64,000 bases of DNA from Linanthus parryae (lineage: Eukaryota > Streptophyta > Magnoliopsida > Ericales > Polemoniaceae): the NCBI GenBank assembly GCA_023055425.1, contig JALGPY010000001.1:109597057-109661056 (forward strand), read 5' to 3'. Each line of letters begins with the position of its first letter. Position 1 is the first letter of the stretch. The notes below the pieces were generated by a model. That model did not search any database and had not been told where the DNA came from. It saw nothing but the letters and a program-made list of their open reading frames with translations. Shown here piece by piece: positions 48,109 through 59,700 of the stretch. The translations under genes and the position numbers were made by a program.

Positions 48109-48529
48109 ATGCTCACCATTGGATATGCGAATCATGATGATTCGGACTTGGCTCGGATCAAGAGGATTCATCGCCTTGTGACCGAGTCCAAATTTTATCA
48201 TATCTATGTTCCTTTTTTGGCGGCTCTTCGCAGTGATTGGATGGTGGATGAGTGGGTAGAATGGGCTTTAGAAGAGCATGGAAAGACTTTTAAGCATGCT
48301 AGAATTTTTTATGTTGTTCGTGCCATGATCAGTTGCGATGTTGTGTGGATGTGTCCTAATTTCGCCATGGTCTCAGGAGACTCATACTTATCACTTTGCT
48401 TAGTATGAGGGCCCCTGGAAGATGTGTCTATTTTGATGGGGTTAGAATCAATGGTGTGTGTTATCCCCTGTAAGACTTGTATATTGCTAAAGAGCTTCAA
48501 GTGATTGAGCGGATGTCTGTGATGATAGG
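48109..48529 (+). pseudogene. Unrecognised plus-strand coding relic, interrupted by a hAT MITE
   Basis: An open frame 48109-48408 reads RIKRIHRLVTESKFYHIYVP and DEWVEWALEEHGKTFKHAR. After its stop the same frame gives GPLEDVSILMGL, which loosely resembles the LEDVxxLxGL strand of plant mobile domains. That likeness is weak. Reading appears to resume right of the MITE at 49099 (YARKSLTRWDETIIYARS). Family unknown; probably part of an old retro- or DNA transposon. Confidence 0.3.
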
Positions 48530-49098
48530 TAGGGATGTAAGTTCAAACCGGAAAAACCGCAATCCGAGCCGAACAGGGCGGTTTGGTTCGGTCCGGTTTG
48601 GTTCGGAAGCTATTACGGTTCGGTCCAGGTTTGCAAAAATCACAAACCGTATAATACGGTTTGGTTTAGGTTTGAGATACCACAAAACCGTAAAAACCGA
48701 ACCGAACTGTTTATCTAGCATATTAGGTTATACAACTACCAAACTTGAGAACTTCTACACATTTATCATATACAGTATGTACCTCAAAACTAAACCGAAC
48801 ACATTAAATAGTTCTACAAATGATGTAATATTTTTTACTTTATTTTTTAATTGCTTGATATAGAAATTTTAGCAATCATTTGATTGTTGAATGAACTATT
48901 AAGAAATTTTAAATGAAATAATATATTTCCAAAAACCGCGGTTTAAAACCCAACCAAACCGGTCATTCACGGTTCGGTCCGGTTCGGTTTTGAGCCATGA
49001 ACGGTCCGGATTAGGTTTCGGTTTTCCTCAAACCGTTACATGCGGTTCGATTCGGATGGGGGCCAAAACCGGACCGAGCCGAACCGTTTTCATCCCTA
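48530..49098. mobile_element. hAT MITE, 569 bp, perfect 8 bp target duplication
   Basis: The ends TAGGGATGTAA and TTTTCATCCCTA are inverted with one or two mismatches. ATGATAGG occurs immediately outside both (48522-48529 and 49099-49106), an exact hAT-length duplication. Both arms are packed with GGTTCGGT/ACCGAACC repeats, likely transposase binding sites; the core is AT-rich and non-coding. Confidence 0.9.
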
Positions 49099-49354
49099 AT
49101 GATAGGGTATGCACGCAAGTCACTTACTCGATGGGACGAGACAATTATCTATGCTAGGTCGCGCGAATGTATGCGGACGCTAAGAATACTTGAACAAGTG
49201 ATCCTGATTCTTTTTCAGGGATTATTGCAAACGCAAATTTGTTTCGCGTCTGAAGCGTCGAGGCATACGCACTTATATCGAAGGAGAGGGTTAGGAGTTC
49301 TCGCATTGTGCCTTTCTACGTGTATGGATTTCCCGCTTCCTTATTGATGTTGTG

Positions 49355-50540
49355 ATTATAGTGGAGGGATTTATTGTATGTAGGGAGTGGATCCTCTCTC
49401 AAGGGTCAAATTATCAAAGAGTTACACAACATTGGGTGGGGGGCACTCTGGTATTTGGAGACTTCCAAGAGGGTTAAGATGCTCTTCACATGGCCTGAAA
49501 TTAAGAAACAAGTGAAGGCATGGGTGAAGGAGTGTGACATATGTCAAAGAATGAAGACTGAACACTTACTCTATCCTGGATTGTTGCAGTCCTTCCCATC
49601 CATGATAGACCTTGGGAGCACATTGTCGTGGACTTTGTGGAAGGACTTCCAAAATCAGAGGCAAACCAAGTCATTCTGGTGGTCATTAACAGAGTTTTAA
49701 AGTATGGTCACTTCCTTGCTCTCACTCACCTTTACACTGCAGAAATGGTTGTTGTTGTGTTGTTCAACAACGTGTATAAGCTTCATGGCCTTCCTAACCC
49801 TATTGTAAGTGATAGACATGCAGTTTTTCTCAGTCATTTACGGCACTCCCTCTTCAAGTCTATATATACTTCACTCAAATACGCAACTACATGTCACCCT
49901 CAAACGGATGGTCAGAGTGAAAGGTTACTCCAGTGCTTGGAGATATGTTTGAGGTGCATGGTGGGTGATATGCCTCACAAGTATAATACTTGGTTAAGTT
50001 TAGCTGAGTGGTGGTATAACACCGACCACTACAATGCACTCCAAACTACCCCTTTTGAGGCTTGTATGGTTACAATCCCTTGCATTTTAACTTCACCAGT
50101 TTAACAAAACCGGATATGTTGTTGTGGATATTTTTCGTGATGATAGAAATAAACTGGTGCAGCTTTTTAATGATAGTTTCTACAAGGCTCAAGACATGAT
50201 GGTGCATTTTGCTAACAAAGGCAGAAGTGAGAGAGTCTTTGACATTTGCGATCGGGTTTTTCTCAGGCTTCAACCCTACAGACAAACGTATGTGCAGCTT
50301 AGGAGAACTATAATTTGTCTGATAGGTTCTATAGGCCTTTCAAGATCACTCAAAAAGTGCGTAAGGTATCATACAAATTTCAATTACCATAGGAATTCAA
50401 GGTCCACCCAGTTTTTTCATGTGTCACAACTGAAGAAGGCCACTAGCAATTATTCTATTGCTTCAACACAGCAGGCAGTTGACCAGAGGGCCAGTTCTTG
50501 GTGGAGCCTGTGGCCAATTTGGACAGACAACTAGTTAAAC
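49355..50540 (+). pseudogene. Ty3/gypsy integrase relic
   Basis: Plus-strand fragments in order. LKGQIIKELHN...HSGI with CDICQRMKTEH is the H2C2 zinc-binding head (across a frameshift). DFVEGLPKSEANQVILVVIN leads into the DDE core. GLPNPIVSDRHAVFLSHL holds the second Asp and HPQTDGQSER the motif before the catalytic Glu. CDRVFLRLQPYRQ and STQFFHVSQLKK are the C-terminal region. Several frameshifts make it inactive. Reverse transcriptase, RNase H and gag were not found to the left. Confidence 0.8.
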
Positions 50541-51200
50541 AAGCTTCTTCCTCCATTGTCAAGGTTTTGGTGCAATGGATGAATCTATCTCATGCAGAAA
50601 CTACCTGAGAAGATTACTACAAACTCAAAGCTCAATTTCCTTCATTTGGTGCACGAGGGCACACATTTTCTTAAGTAAACCCAGAATCAAGAGTAAAACT
50701 GGGATCCGACGGTGTATCTACCAATAGATCGCCGCTGAATGCCAAAATAATTGAATTCTCCGGCAATAGCCATTATAAGCGGAACGGTGTCGTTAGTCAC
50801 CAAACGGTATTGCTCAACTAAGAAAGGTCGGGTCACATTAAAAGAACACATCAGTCTCTTTCGTTCTTTTGATTGGTCCACCTAAGCTCGTTCGGTGTCA
50901 TTGTGGCCAGCTAGGACAAGTAGTTACGTAGTTGAGATTATTTTTTTTGTTACCCCTACAGTTTTGTTAATTATATTCGAGCACCAATATATAAGGTGGC
51001 GGCGGGTTGTAAATAGATCATGAATGATTTTGAATTTCATTTCCTTGTCTCTCTCACTTCTGTGAATCTTTCTCCTTCGCAATTCATTCTTCATCACCGA
51101 TCAATTAATCAATTCCTGTAAACTCCTAGCCGGAAATATCATTCCTAGCATCACCGGAACCCACATCTCCCGTCACGCCACCACAACAATATGAAACAAA
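50541..51200 (+). repeat. Possible 3' LTR remnant of the gypsy relic
   Basis: Located where a 3' LTR would follow the integrase. It has TATATAAG at 50988-50995, followed by CT-rich leader-like DNA. No second LTR, TG...CA ends or target duplication could be defined, so the call rests on position and the promoter-like pattern. Confidence 0.35.
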
Positions 51201-52050
51201 ACATAGATTAGCCAAACTCTAGCATGGACTCACTACAATGTCATCTTGAATCCCGCCTTTATCCTCTCCACCCAACCATCAACTACAAAACTCAAACGAA
51301 CTACCACCAACAGCGGCCTGCCATGACTATCGGTGAGACCATCGCTGACCCAATCTCCCAGAAAAAGTCCGTATAAATCGAACCCACACCCTCTTATTAC
51401 CTCAATGCAGCCTCAAATACAATACCAACCACAAAAACCAACTCAATTTCAGACACCATTCAAAAGCTCTTCAATCGAGGCCAACCTTCAACACACACAC
51501 CCAAAATCTCCCAAAAATTGTCAAATTGAACTCACTTCCCATGCCCCTTCTCTATCAATATGTGAGCCAATACTTACAGTGAAAACATGGAAGGAGGCAA
51601 TGAGATGTTGATCGAGAGCATAGATATGGAGATATAGTATAGAGAGATGTATCAGAATTCAGAGACTCACATGCTTTGTTCTTCCCCTTCATCCTTTTTT
51701 CTTGCAAGCTCTTCCCATTTTTCCTTTATCTTTTTCATTTAACTTTTTTTTTTTCTACTATTGATATTAACGGTTATGCCCCTACTCCACAGTTAGTGTT
51801 TGGATGACATTTTTATCGGTTTAACATTGCTAGTTTTTTTGCAAATGGATAGTGCAATCAGCTAGTTCTAGAAAAAGGGATTGCAATGTGAGTTTCGGCG
51901 TATTGGGAGCATGCATTAAGTAATTAAGCCATTATAAAGCCAAAAGTATCACCTTACCTTTGTGAAAAATCCATCCACCCACCGAGAGCAGGGATTGACG
52001 GAGTACTTCACATGGGTAATCAACAAGTACCTCCGTCCGCCGTTTTCTTC
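51201..52050. other. Gene-free DNA left of the subtilase gene
   Basis: The 51333-51611 plus frame is Pro/Gln-rich, low complexity and unsupported. Nothing else was recognised. Confidence 0.4.
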
Positions 52051-52080
52051 ATACTTTGTTTTTTACTACTATTCACTGGC

Positions 52081-52231
52081 TTACTTTGACCCGATGATTT
52101 GGTTAGCACATCAATGAAAGAAATTAGTGATCTTTGCAAAGTCTTCTACAGTAAACTTTATTCTACAACACCATGCCAACATTAAAAAGAAAATTGTATT
52201 GTTTTGCTTTCCTAATCATTAGGTCAAAGTG
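52081..52231. mobile_element. MITE family copy B
   Basis: Starts TTACTTTGACCCGATGATTT and ends GGTCAAAGT, inverted relative to each other and matching copies A (6135) and C (59992). It shares the internal CTACAACAC core with C, and the shared sequence with C extends some 20 bp beyond the left end. Confidence 0.7.
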
Positions 52232-52529
52232 ACATAATTACAAATAAAAAAATCAAAGCATGAAGAACCTGGCGTGGCAGTAAAATGTAAAGGTATCAAA
52301 CTGAGAATTGTTATTTTTTTTAATTGGCAGCGTCATTCATGTGTTCCAAAAAGACTAGTATTACATGTGGAAGTGACTAACATCCAAAAGTTACACAAAA
52401 TTACAAGTAAATAATTTACCTCATGTAATTCCCAAGAAACACTCTAAAATCTTGATGTGTGTGTGTGTATAAGTGTAAAGAAAAATAGAATAAGAATTGA
52501 TACGTTCTCAAAAGAACCAACCTCTCGAG

Positions 52530-53708
52530 CTATTGCACATTTACAGCAAAAACCGTCCGAACAGAATGCGTGCCGTCCGACCACACGATTGTTCCAAAGT
52601 TATAACCCTTTGGCGCTTGTTTGCCATGAAACGAGACTTCATAAGATGCCTTGGTCGAATCCTTGGTGAAAACAAGTTTAGCCGGAGAAACTGAAACTAC
52701 CAACCCTAGTGGAGCATCTATTGATGAAACATACGAAGAGAATGGAGGCCCAACGTTTGTTACTGTTCTTTGAACAATTTTGGCACCTTGGTGTCGACTG
52801 AGGTTGCCTACGGAGATGGACGGGTAATTCATGTTAGTTATGAGGTCCTCACTGGAGTTCTTTGAACAGCTGAAGTTTGTCTTGGAGATCAATCTGATCC
52901 GTTTATTTGAATACCCATAGTAACAAAGGAAATGCAGATAATCTTTCGATGTTGTTTCGAATACTAAGCCAGGATTCAGAGCTCTGATGGGAGATATTTC
53001 TCCGACACCAGTTTCATGAGGACTTGCAATCTTATTGGAGCTATTTGTTAATGGTCTGTTGAGGTTGTTGGAGAAAATAGCTGCAGAACAGAAGACAAAA
53101 AAAATTGCCAGTTTTCATTTTTGTCTCCTTAAATTGACTGCAAAAGAACATAAATTTACTAGAACATAGCTCACCAGTAGTCATAAGCGCTGATTTGATC
53201 ATGGAAGAACTCCATCTACGGTGCAGGGATTTCAAAAGTGCAGCAGCTCCGCTAACGTGAGGGCAAGCCATTGACGTTCCAGATTTTATAGCAAACGGCG
53301 ATGGTTTTCTTCCAACTGGAACATCTCCTTGTTCCTCCTTATTTGGGGCTGTTGCTGCTAAAATGCCAACACCAGGAGCCATTATATCTGGCTGTATAAC
53401 AAAAAAGGATTGACTAGTTCAATACTCCGTATAATTCATAGTTTCACACAAGTACTATAGAGTGCAGAGAAGACTAGATACTTCCAAGATTCGTAATACT
53501 GTGTGAAACAAGGAAATGTGGAATGACCTTAAGAATGTTCTCTGTAAGAAATCCAGGACCTCTAGAAGAAAACGACGCCACGACTGGAGCAGGCCTAGAT
53601 CTTCGAATTTCAGAAGTGGGAAGAATGGTTGCAGTTGGGTTCCTGATTCAGGGCAAGTGTAGCTTAGTATATGATTGTTTATGTCCACGTGCATAAGACG
53701 AAAATGAA

Positions 53709-53739
<31 letters not shown>

Positions 53740-56700
53740 ATATAAATATATATATATAACAAATTAGGTGGAAGAATAGGCTATCCCAAAAGTATACTTA
53801 CCCTACCAAACGCAATTTTACAAACCAAACAGTCGAAAGTTGGGATAGGAAACAGGAATAAGATCTGTGGTTGGTTCAAACATCGGCCCCAAAGTTGTCA
53901 CATTTATTGTGAGTTTATCAAATATGTCGCAAGTGAGGTCATTCACTACTACTATATAACCGTAGAGTCAAGGACGTCAACAAAAGAGACAGCCATTACC
54001 ACATACAGATACATAGAACAGACTGGGGAAAACTCGTAATTCAATGAATTTTGAATACTGGATGTGTGTTCATACTTGACAAGCTCACCAGATACTTTCT
54101 TTTTCCGTTTTCATAGGAAAATATGATTCGACAAGAAGTAGCGCAATGAGATAGAGAGAGCATAATGAAATTATCCGAGTTCAAGCTCTTATGTATTAAG
54201 ACAATGAAAATCAGAGTGGAAGGATAGAGCTTTGATTTAATCATTATTAAGGCTTTGCACCCTCATCTATCTTGGGCAAACTAATCATTGCAGTACTCAT
54301 CCTATAAGGATAGAGTTTTGGTCACTCATTTTAGGCAACTCGGGAAAACTAATCATTGTGTCAGTACTCATCTTGCTAACTTCACTAAAAAAATCTTTAA
54401 GTTGTTTATAAGAGCAATTCTTTGTCATAGTATTTTTCAAACTTCTCACACTGCCATCAACATACATGAATGGTTATGCTATCTGATTGTGAAAGGTGTG
54501 GAAATAGTGAAAGAATGATGGAAGTCAAGCAAGAAACCGTGATTTCAGTATTTGAATAAAGAAAAAGAAAAGCAAATACGGGAAATTTCAACTTACTTGG
54601 TAGAGTTAATGTAGTTTAGAACTTGAGACCCTTCAATTTTCCCCACTTCAGAGAATGGGAAAATGCCTGAATCGAAAGGTACATCTTCCTCAGCTTCATT
54701 GATCAAAATTAAACCTTTGGCTCTAAGATCTTCAACAACTAACTTCTTTATTTTCCTCGATACAGATAGGTCAGTGTTAGTGCAAACAACTATTCTTCCT
54801 GCCACTTTATTCGGATTTAAAGTTCCTGGCCGGCAATTGCTACAATAAAAGAGACAAGTCAATGATGCGAATGATGCTAAAAAAAAGATGTAAATCCACA
54901 ATTAGACCTGATTATTACAAGCTCCACATAACTTACCTCAGTCACATGCATTTTGCAAACTACTTAACATGTTGAGCACTTAAATGTATCCCAAAAAAGG
55001 CAAAAACATTGAACAATATAAAGCATGTCTGGAAAACTAAGCTAAGCTGGTGGAGGCTGATTCGCGTTAGTCAGAAAGACTGGTGAATCAATTTACCAAG
55101 CTGTAACTGGATATGAGATATATGATACATTGTCACTAGCAAGTGGACAGGTAAACTGATCCACTTGGTCACTGATCACCTATGTTACAAGGACTCTCCT
55201 ATTCCCTCCACATCACAAGGGTAGGATGTGTGATGATATCCCATATTGTAGCCAAATAGTTGACTTCTAGTCAACTATACAGACGAGAAGTTCCAAGCTT
55301 CTTATATTGAGGGAAGATACAGATGGAACTATGGCAACTTTCTTGAAATTGATTCGATTCCAGTAAGGGTCTATATGATGCTCTCTCAGTCCCATGTTTT
55401 AGTGATATCATTTCGTTCTTTGAAGTCCGATTCTACATTCAGGTTTTTGAAGGAGCTACTGACTTTGACTCCCTCTATTAGAATTCCGTCCATAGTGTTG
55501 TATAACTTGTCATCTTTATTTGCTGTTTCACCTCTTTTCACATTTAGATTTGAAACATATTTCAACTATCAAGCTGAGTATTCCTAAATGATTCAGGATA
55601 ACTACGTATTTACGAAGTAAAGCCATGTCTTCTAAATACTTTAAGGAAGTTACCATGAAGCATAAAGTGGGATGAAGGCAATTGCATTTCTTTTTTTTTG
55701 AAGAAGTTGCATTTTAACTTCAAAATATTGACATACATTCATTTACTTGCAGAGTATGGTGAACTACATGTGTACGAACATGAGGGCCAGAGGAAGGATC
55801 GTTTGCGTGACTTGCGTCCCAACTGTGCTCATAGATGCACTGATTGCATTCCTATTTCTCTTGAATCCTGTAATTTTCAAAACAAAGAGTATATGCATAA
55901 ATATACAAACCATACCTGGCCTCAGATAATGCGGTAAAATCAGAAGCTGCTTCCACTCCAGATACTAAAGAAAAAGTCTTTGAGTGAGTGAGGTTAGATA
56001 TATGAATCCCAGATCCCTGTTGACAAGTACGAACGCAAAATGAATTTTTAGTATAAGCACAAAGTGTAGAAAAGAGAGAATTGACTCACATATAATAAAA
56101 GTGTAACAATTCTAATTCGAGATCCTTCCTAATTCACTGAAATGTAGCGCTCGATAGTACAACAAAGCTTATAGTTCTTACTTGAAATCTTTTTCCATTC
56201 CCGAGAAGTAAAGTCGTCTTAAAGTCACGGTCAATACTAGACGCAGCCACTGTGAACATCCATGGAGCTGAGTTAACAATAGTGTAACCAAACGGGCCAT
56301 CATTCCCTCCTGAACCAACAACCAAAACTCCCATTTCCTCGGCGTGGAATGCCCCGATGGATATAGGGTCATACAGGAAATCCATTTGAAAAGTCGAGTC
56401 CATTCCAAGAGAAATCGATATTATATCGACTCCATCCTTGATTGCATCATCAATGGCCTTAAGTATGAAGGAACCACGACAGCCGTCGAGTGAGCATGCC
56501 TTATAGCTCGCAATCCTAGTAGAAGGAGAGCCGCCTCTTGCCACGCCACCAGCTAGACCATAGTAACTAGCATTGGCTACTAGTGAGCCCGCAACTGTAG
56601 ATGAGGTATGAGTCCCATGCCCAACGTAATCCCTTGGTGACCCGTTATGAGGACGAGCTTTCCCAAGATGATTAGATTTTGGTGGAGAAGATAAATCTGA

Positions 56701-59700
56701 GATATCGTAATATCGTGCACCTATTAACTTCCTGTGAGTTGAAGATCAATACAACAAAAAGGAGAACTGTGTTACTACAATCAAATCTGCTACTTGGGTT
56801 TAGGATGAGAAATGGTATTCGATATCTTAAGAAATATATGGTTCCTTACCTATTACAGCTGGACCTTTTGAAGTCGGTTCCTTCCATACAAACTCCCTTC
56901 CATCGCGAAGGGACTTCACCAATACCATCATCATCGAAACTCGGAGACTCGGGCCATATACCTACAGTAAGACCATAGAATTTTACAAGAAAATTAGGAA
57001 ACCAACAAACGACATTGTCAATGCTCAGTAGGGCTACGACAAAAATGAATTGGAATTCCTGATACAGATTTTGCTAACATCACATACAATTTCAATTTAA
57101 AACATCAGAAAGAAAACATGGGAACATAGACACATCGAAATGGCTATTTGACATCAAAAGCGGGGATTTGGGAGTTTGACTAGGAAAGTACACAGGCTTA
57201 CAAAGCGTAAAAGAAGCAGGAACCTAAACTTGCAAAGAATAAATCTTTGAATAGAGCTCAAACTTGAAACATCAATAATGTAGCCCCAGTAATCCCACCT
57301 ACATTAGAACTTTAATTATCAAGTTTTGGAGGAAGACACAAAAAGTTTCAAAAAGCAGAGGTTTCTGCAGCTTCGAGCTAATTAATGTTGGATCCGAATA
57401 ACCTCAAAGTCAACAAGCTTGTACTGGTGACTGTACCTACTCAATATTTTCATCGTATTGGGCAATTCCGTAATCGTCAAGCGTCGGTAACTGGAATTGT
57501 GTACCGTGATATCTTTGTAAAGCTTCACGATATCTCATGAGTAACAATACTGTATAACATGTAGAGAAGTTTATAAACTTCAGATAAAGGGTAAAGGTCA
57601 TTCCTGCTACTGTCTTCTTACTCATTCCCTTCATCAATAATACCTCGGAAATGACTTCGTTGTCTGACTTCCTTCTTGCACAAGTTCTCTTTTCACCCCC
57701 AGCAAACTCAAAGTCTCCAGAAAATTATCCACGTAGACTGTGTTTACACTTTACACCTGCTCTCATTCCAAGATCCTTCCCTTGTTTGCTTTTACGGCCT
57801 TAAGAAGGCGATTTATATCCTAGCCTTACTCGATGGCTTTCGTACAGATTCAGGGGCTGAGTCCATTCCGTTACAAATTCATGCCAATTCCTCAGGGAAC
57901 CGAACTTTCTGGTTCATCACCCCTATGCAACAATTGCCCACATGCCCATCCTCAGATGAAGTGTAATGGATTAAAGAAAGCAATTCTGCGAACTCAGAAA
58001 CACGAGGTAGAAGTTCAGCTCCAATCATGAGATGATGAGATACATTGTCAGGCATCTCAATCACCCACAAGTACACCTCCATTTCCATATCATGTGATGT
58101 GACACAATCATGTTAAAGTATCCTTCACTTATCTCAGTCTTGCTACTTCCAAGTTCCAACCAAACGGAAAGCTCCGTCGAGAAAAGCCTGTGGGCATCGG
58201 AAATTAACAAAATAAGGAATCCATTTCTCCCGTAGCCGGCGACAGGAAAATTTGTACTAAAACCACCCCACAAATCCCTCTTTGTTTTAAAACCTCGCCA
58301 CAATTCAAAATTGGGCATCTAAACCTCCATTTGTGAGAGGGAAAAGTTGTTTGTCTTTTTCCTCGGAGGTTAGATTTCCAATTCCGAATTCGGGTGAGGT
58401 TAGATGACCAATTGTCCCGGTTTAACTTCGAGACCAAAAACCTTAACAACCTCATACAGTTAATCACTAGTGGCAGCAAGGACGGCAAACCCAGTTTTAA
58501 ATAGCACTATAGCAATGATGTTTATGAAGGGTTACAAATTATTCCAATTACGCAGTAAGTCTTGAATTCCTGTTTTTGAAAGAAAAAGTTGAAGCTTTTG
58601 TACTCCTCAAAAGCATCGGTCGCTAACGAAACGAATCGATAAGCTCTTTCGTTCGGAACGGGTTGGGCATGAACTATGAAGGGAAATGAAACAAACTAGG
58701 GTTACTGATTGGAGAGTACCTTAAGTTAAAAAGACGCCAAGGGATCGAAGTATCGAACCACATCTTCAACAGATAGTTTCTCTTGAGATATCCATCGACC
58801 GCAGAATGGAAATGGACATTGCTGCTTCCTCCCTCCCTCCCTCCCTCCCTCCTCTGCTTTCTTCTTTCTCTCCTCTCACTCTGCAATCGCACTTGTTTGT
58901 GATATTACACGTTGACCCCTTTAGTCTTATTCTAACCACACTTAAACCCCAAATCTTTTTAACGATTATACCAGGGTAAAAAGACACTTCAACTCTTCAA
59001 GTTTGATCTGGAGCATCTATAGAGGTCTGATGGAACTGGGTCAATCTTGTTATTGATGTGATTTCTGGAAGCTGTCAACATCTTATAAGAAAACCTCACT
59101 GAACTTGCCTCAATGAATGCTTAAGTGAATGATGAAATGATACTGCTTAAAAGAATATGTGGAAGAATCAAGCATAACGGACGTGATGCTAATGAAGTGG
59201 TCAACGCTCTTGAAAATTTGGGAGCTGAACAAATTGAAGCACTGACGATTTTAGAGGATGCCCCCCGGGTCTCATTATCGCGGACATGCTTGGTGTAGGA
59301 ATGTATCTATACGTAGTTTGTTTGTTTGCGTCTATTTTTTATTTAAAAAAAAAAAGGCTTCAAGTTTGTTTGTTTTAACGACGCTTTAAGCCCTTCTGGC
59401 TTGGAAAAGGACACTTTCACTTCTTCCTCGTGCCAAATTTCTGGACATCTACACTCCCGAATTGTGACGCCGAGAATGGGATCCATCAGTGATCGTGATA
59501 TTTGAAATAAATTTACCCTCTTATAATATGAAATGATAACATCAAGAGGCACAAATGTCCAAAGGTGGGGCACATTGAAGGGACGATAGTGTCCTTTCCC
59601 AAACCGGAAGGAGTGAAAGTTTATTTTACCCATAACACTCCCAAGTCCCAACCCTTACCCTCTCTGATACCAGTGGTACTTCTCTTGCCCTACATCAAAT

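Noticed and set aside
57676..57966. Plus frame with [14 protein letters not shown], loosely like a copia reverse transcriptase block
   Set aside because: Only a few residues resemble the motif and the rest does not; likely chance.
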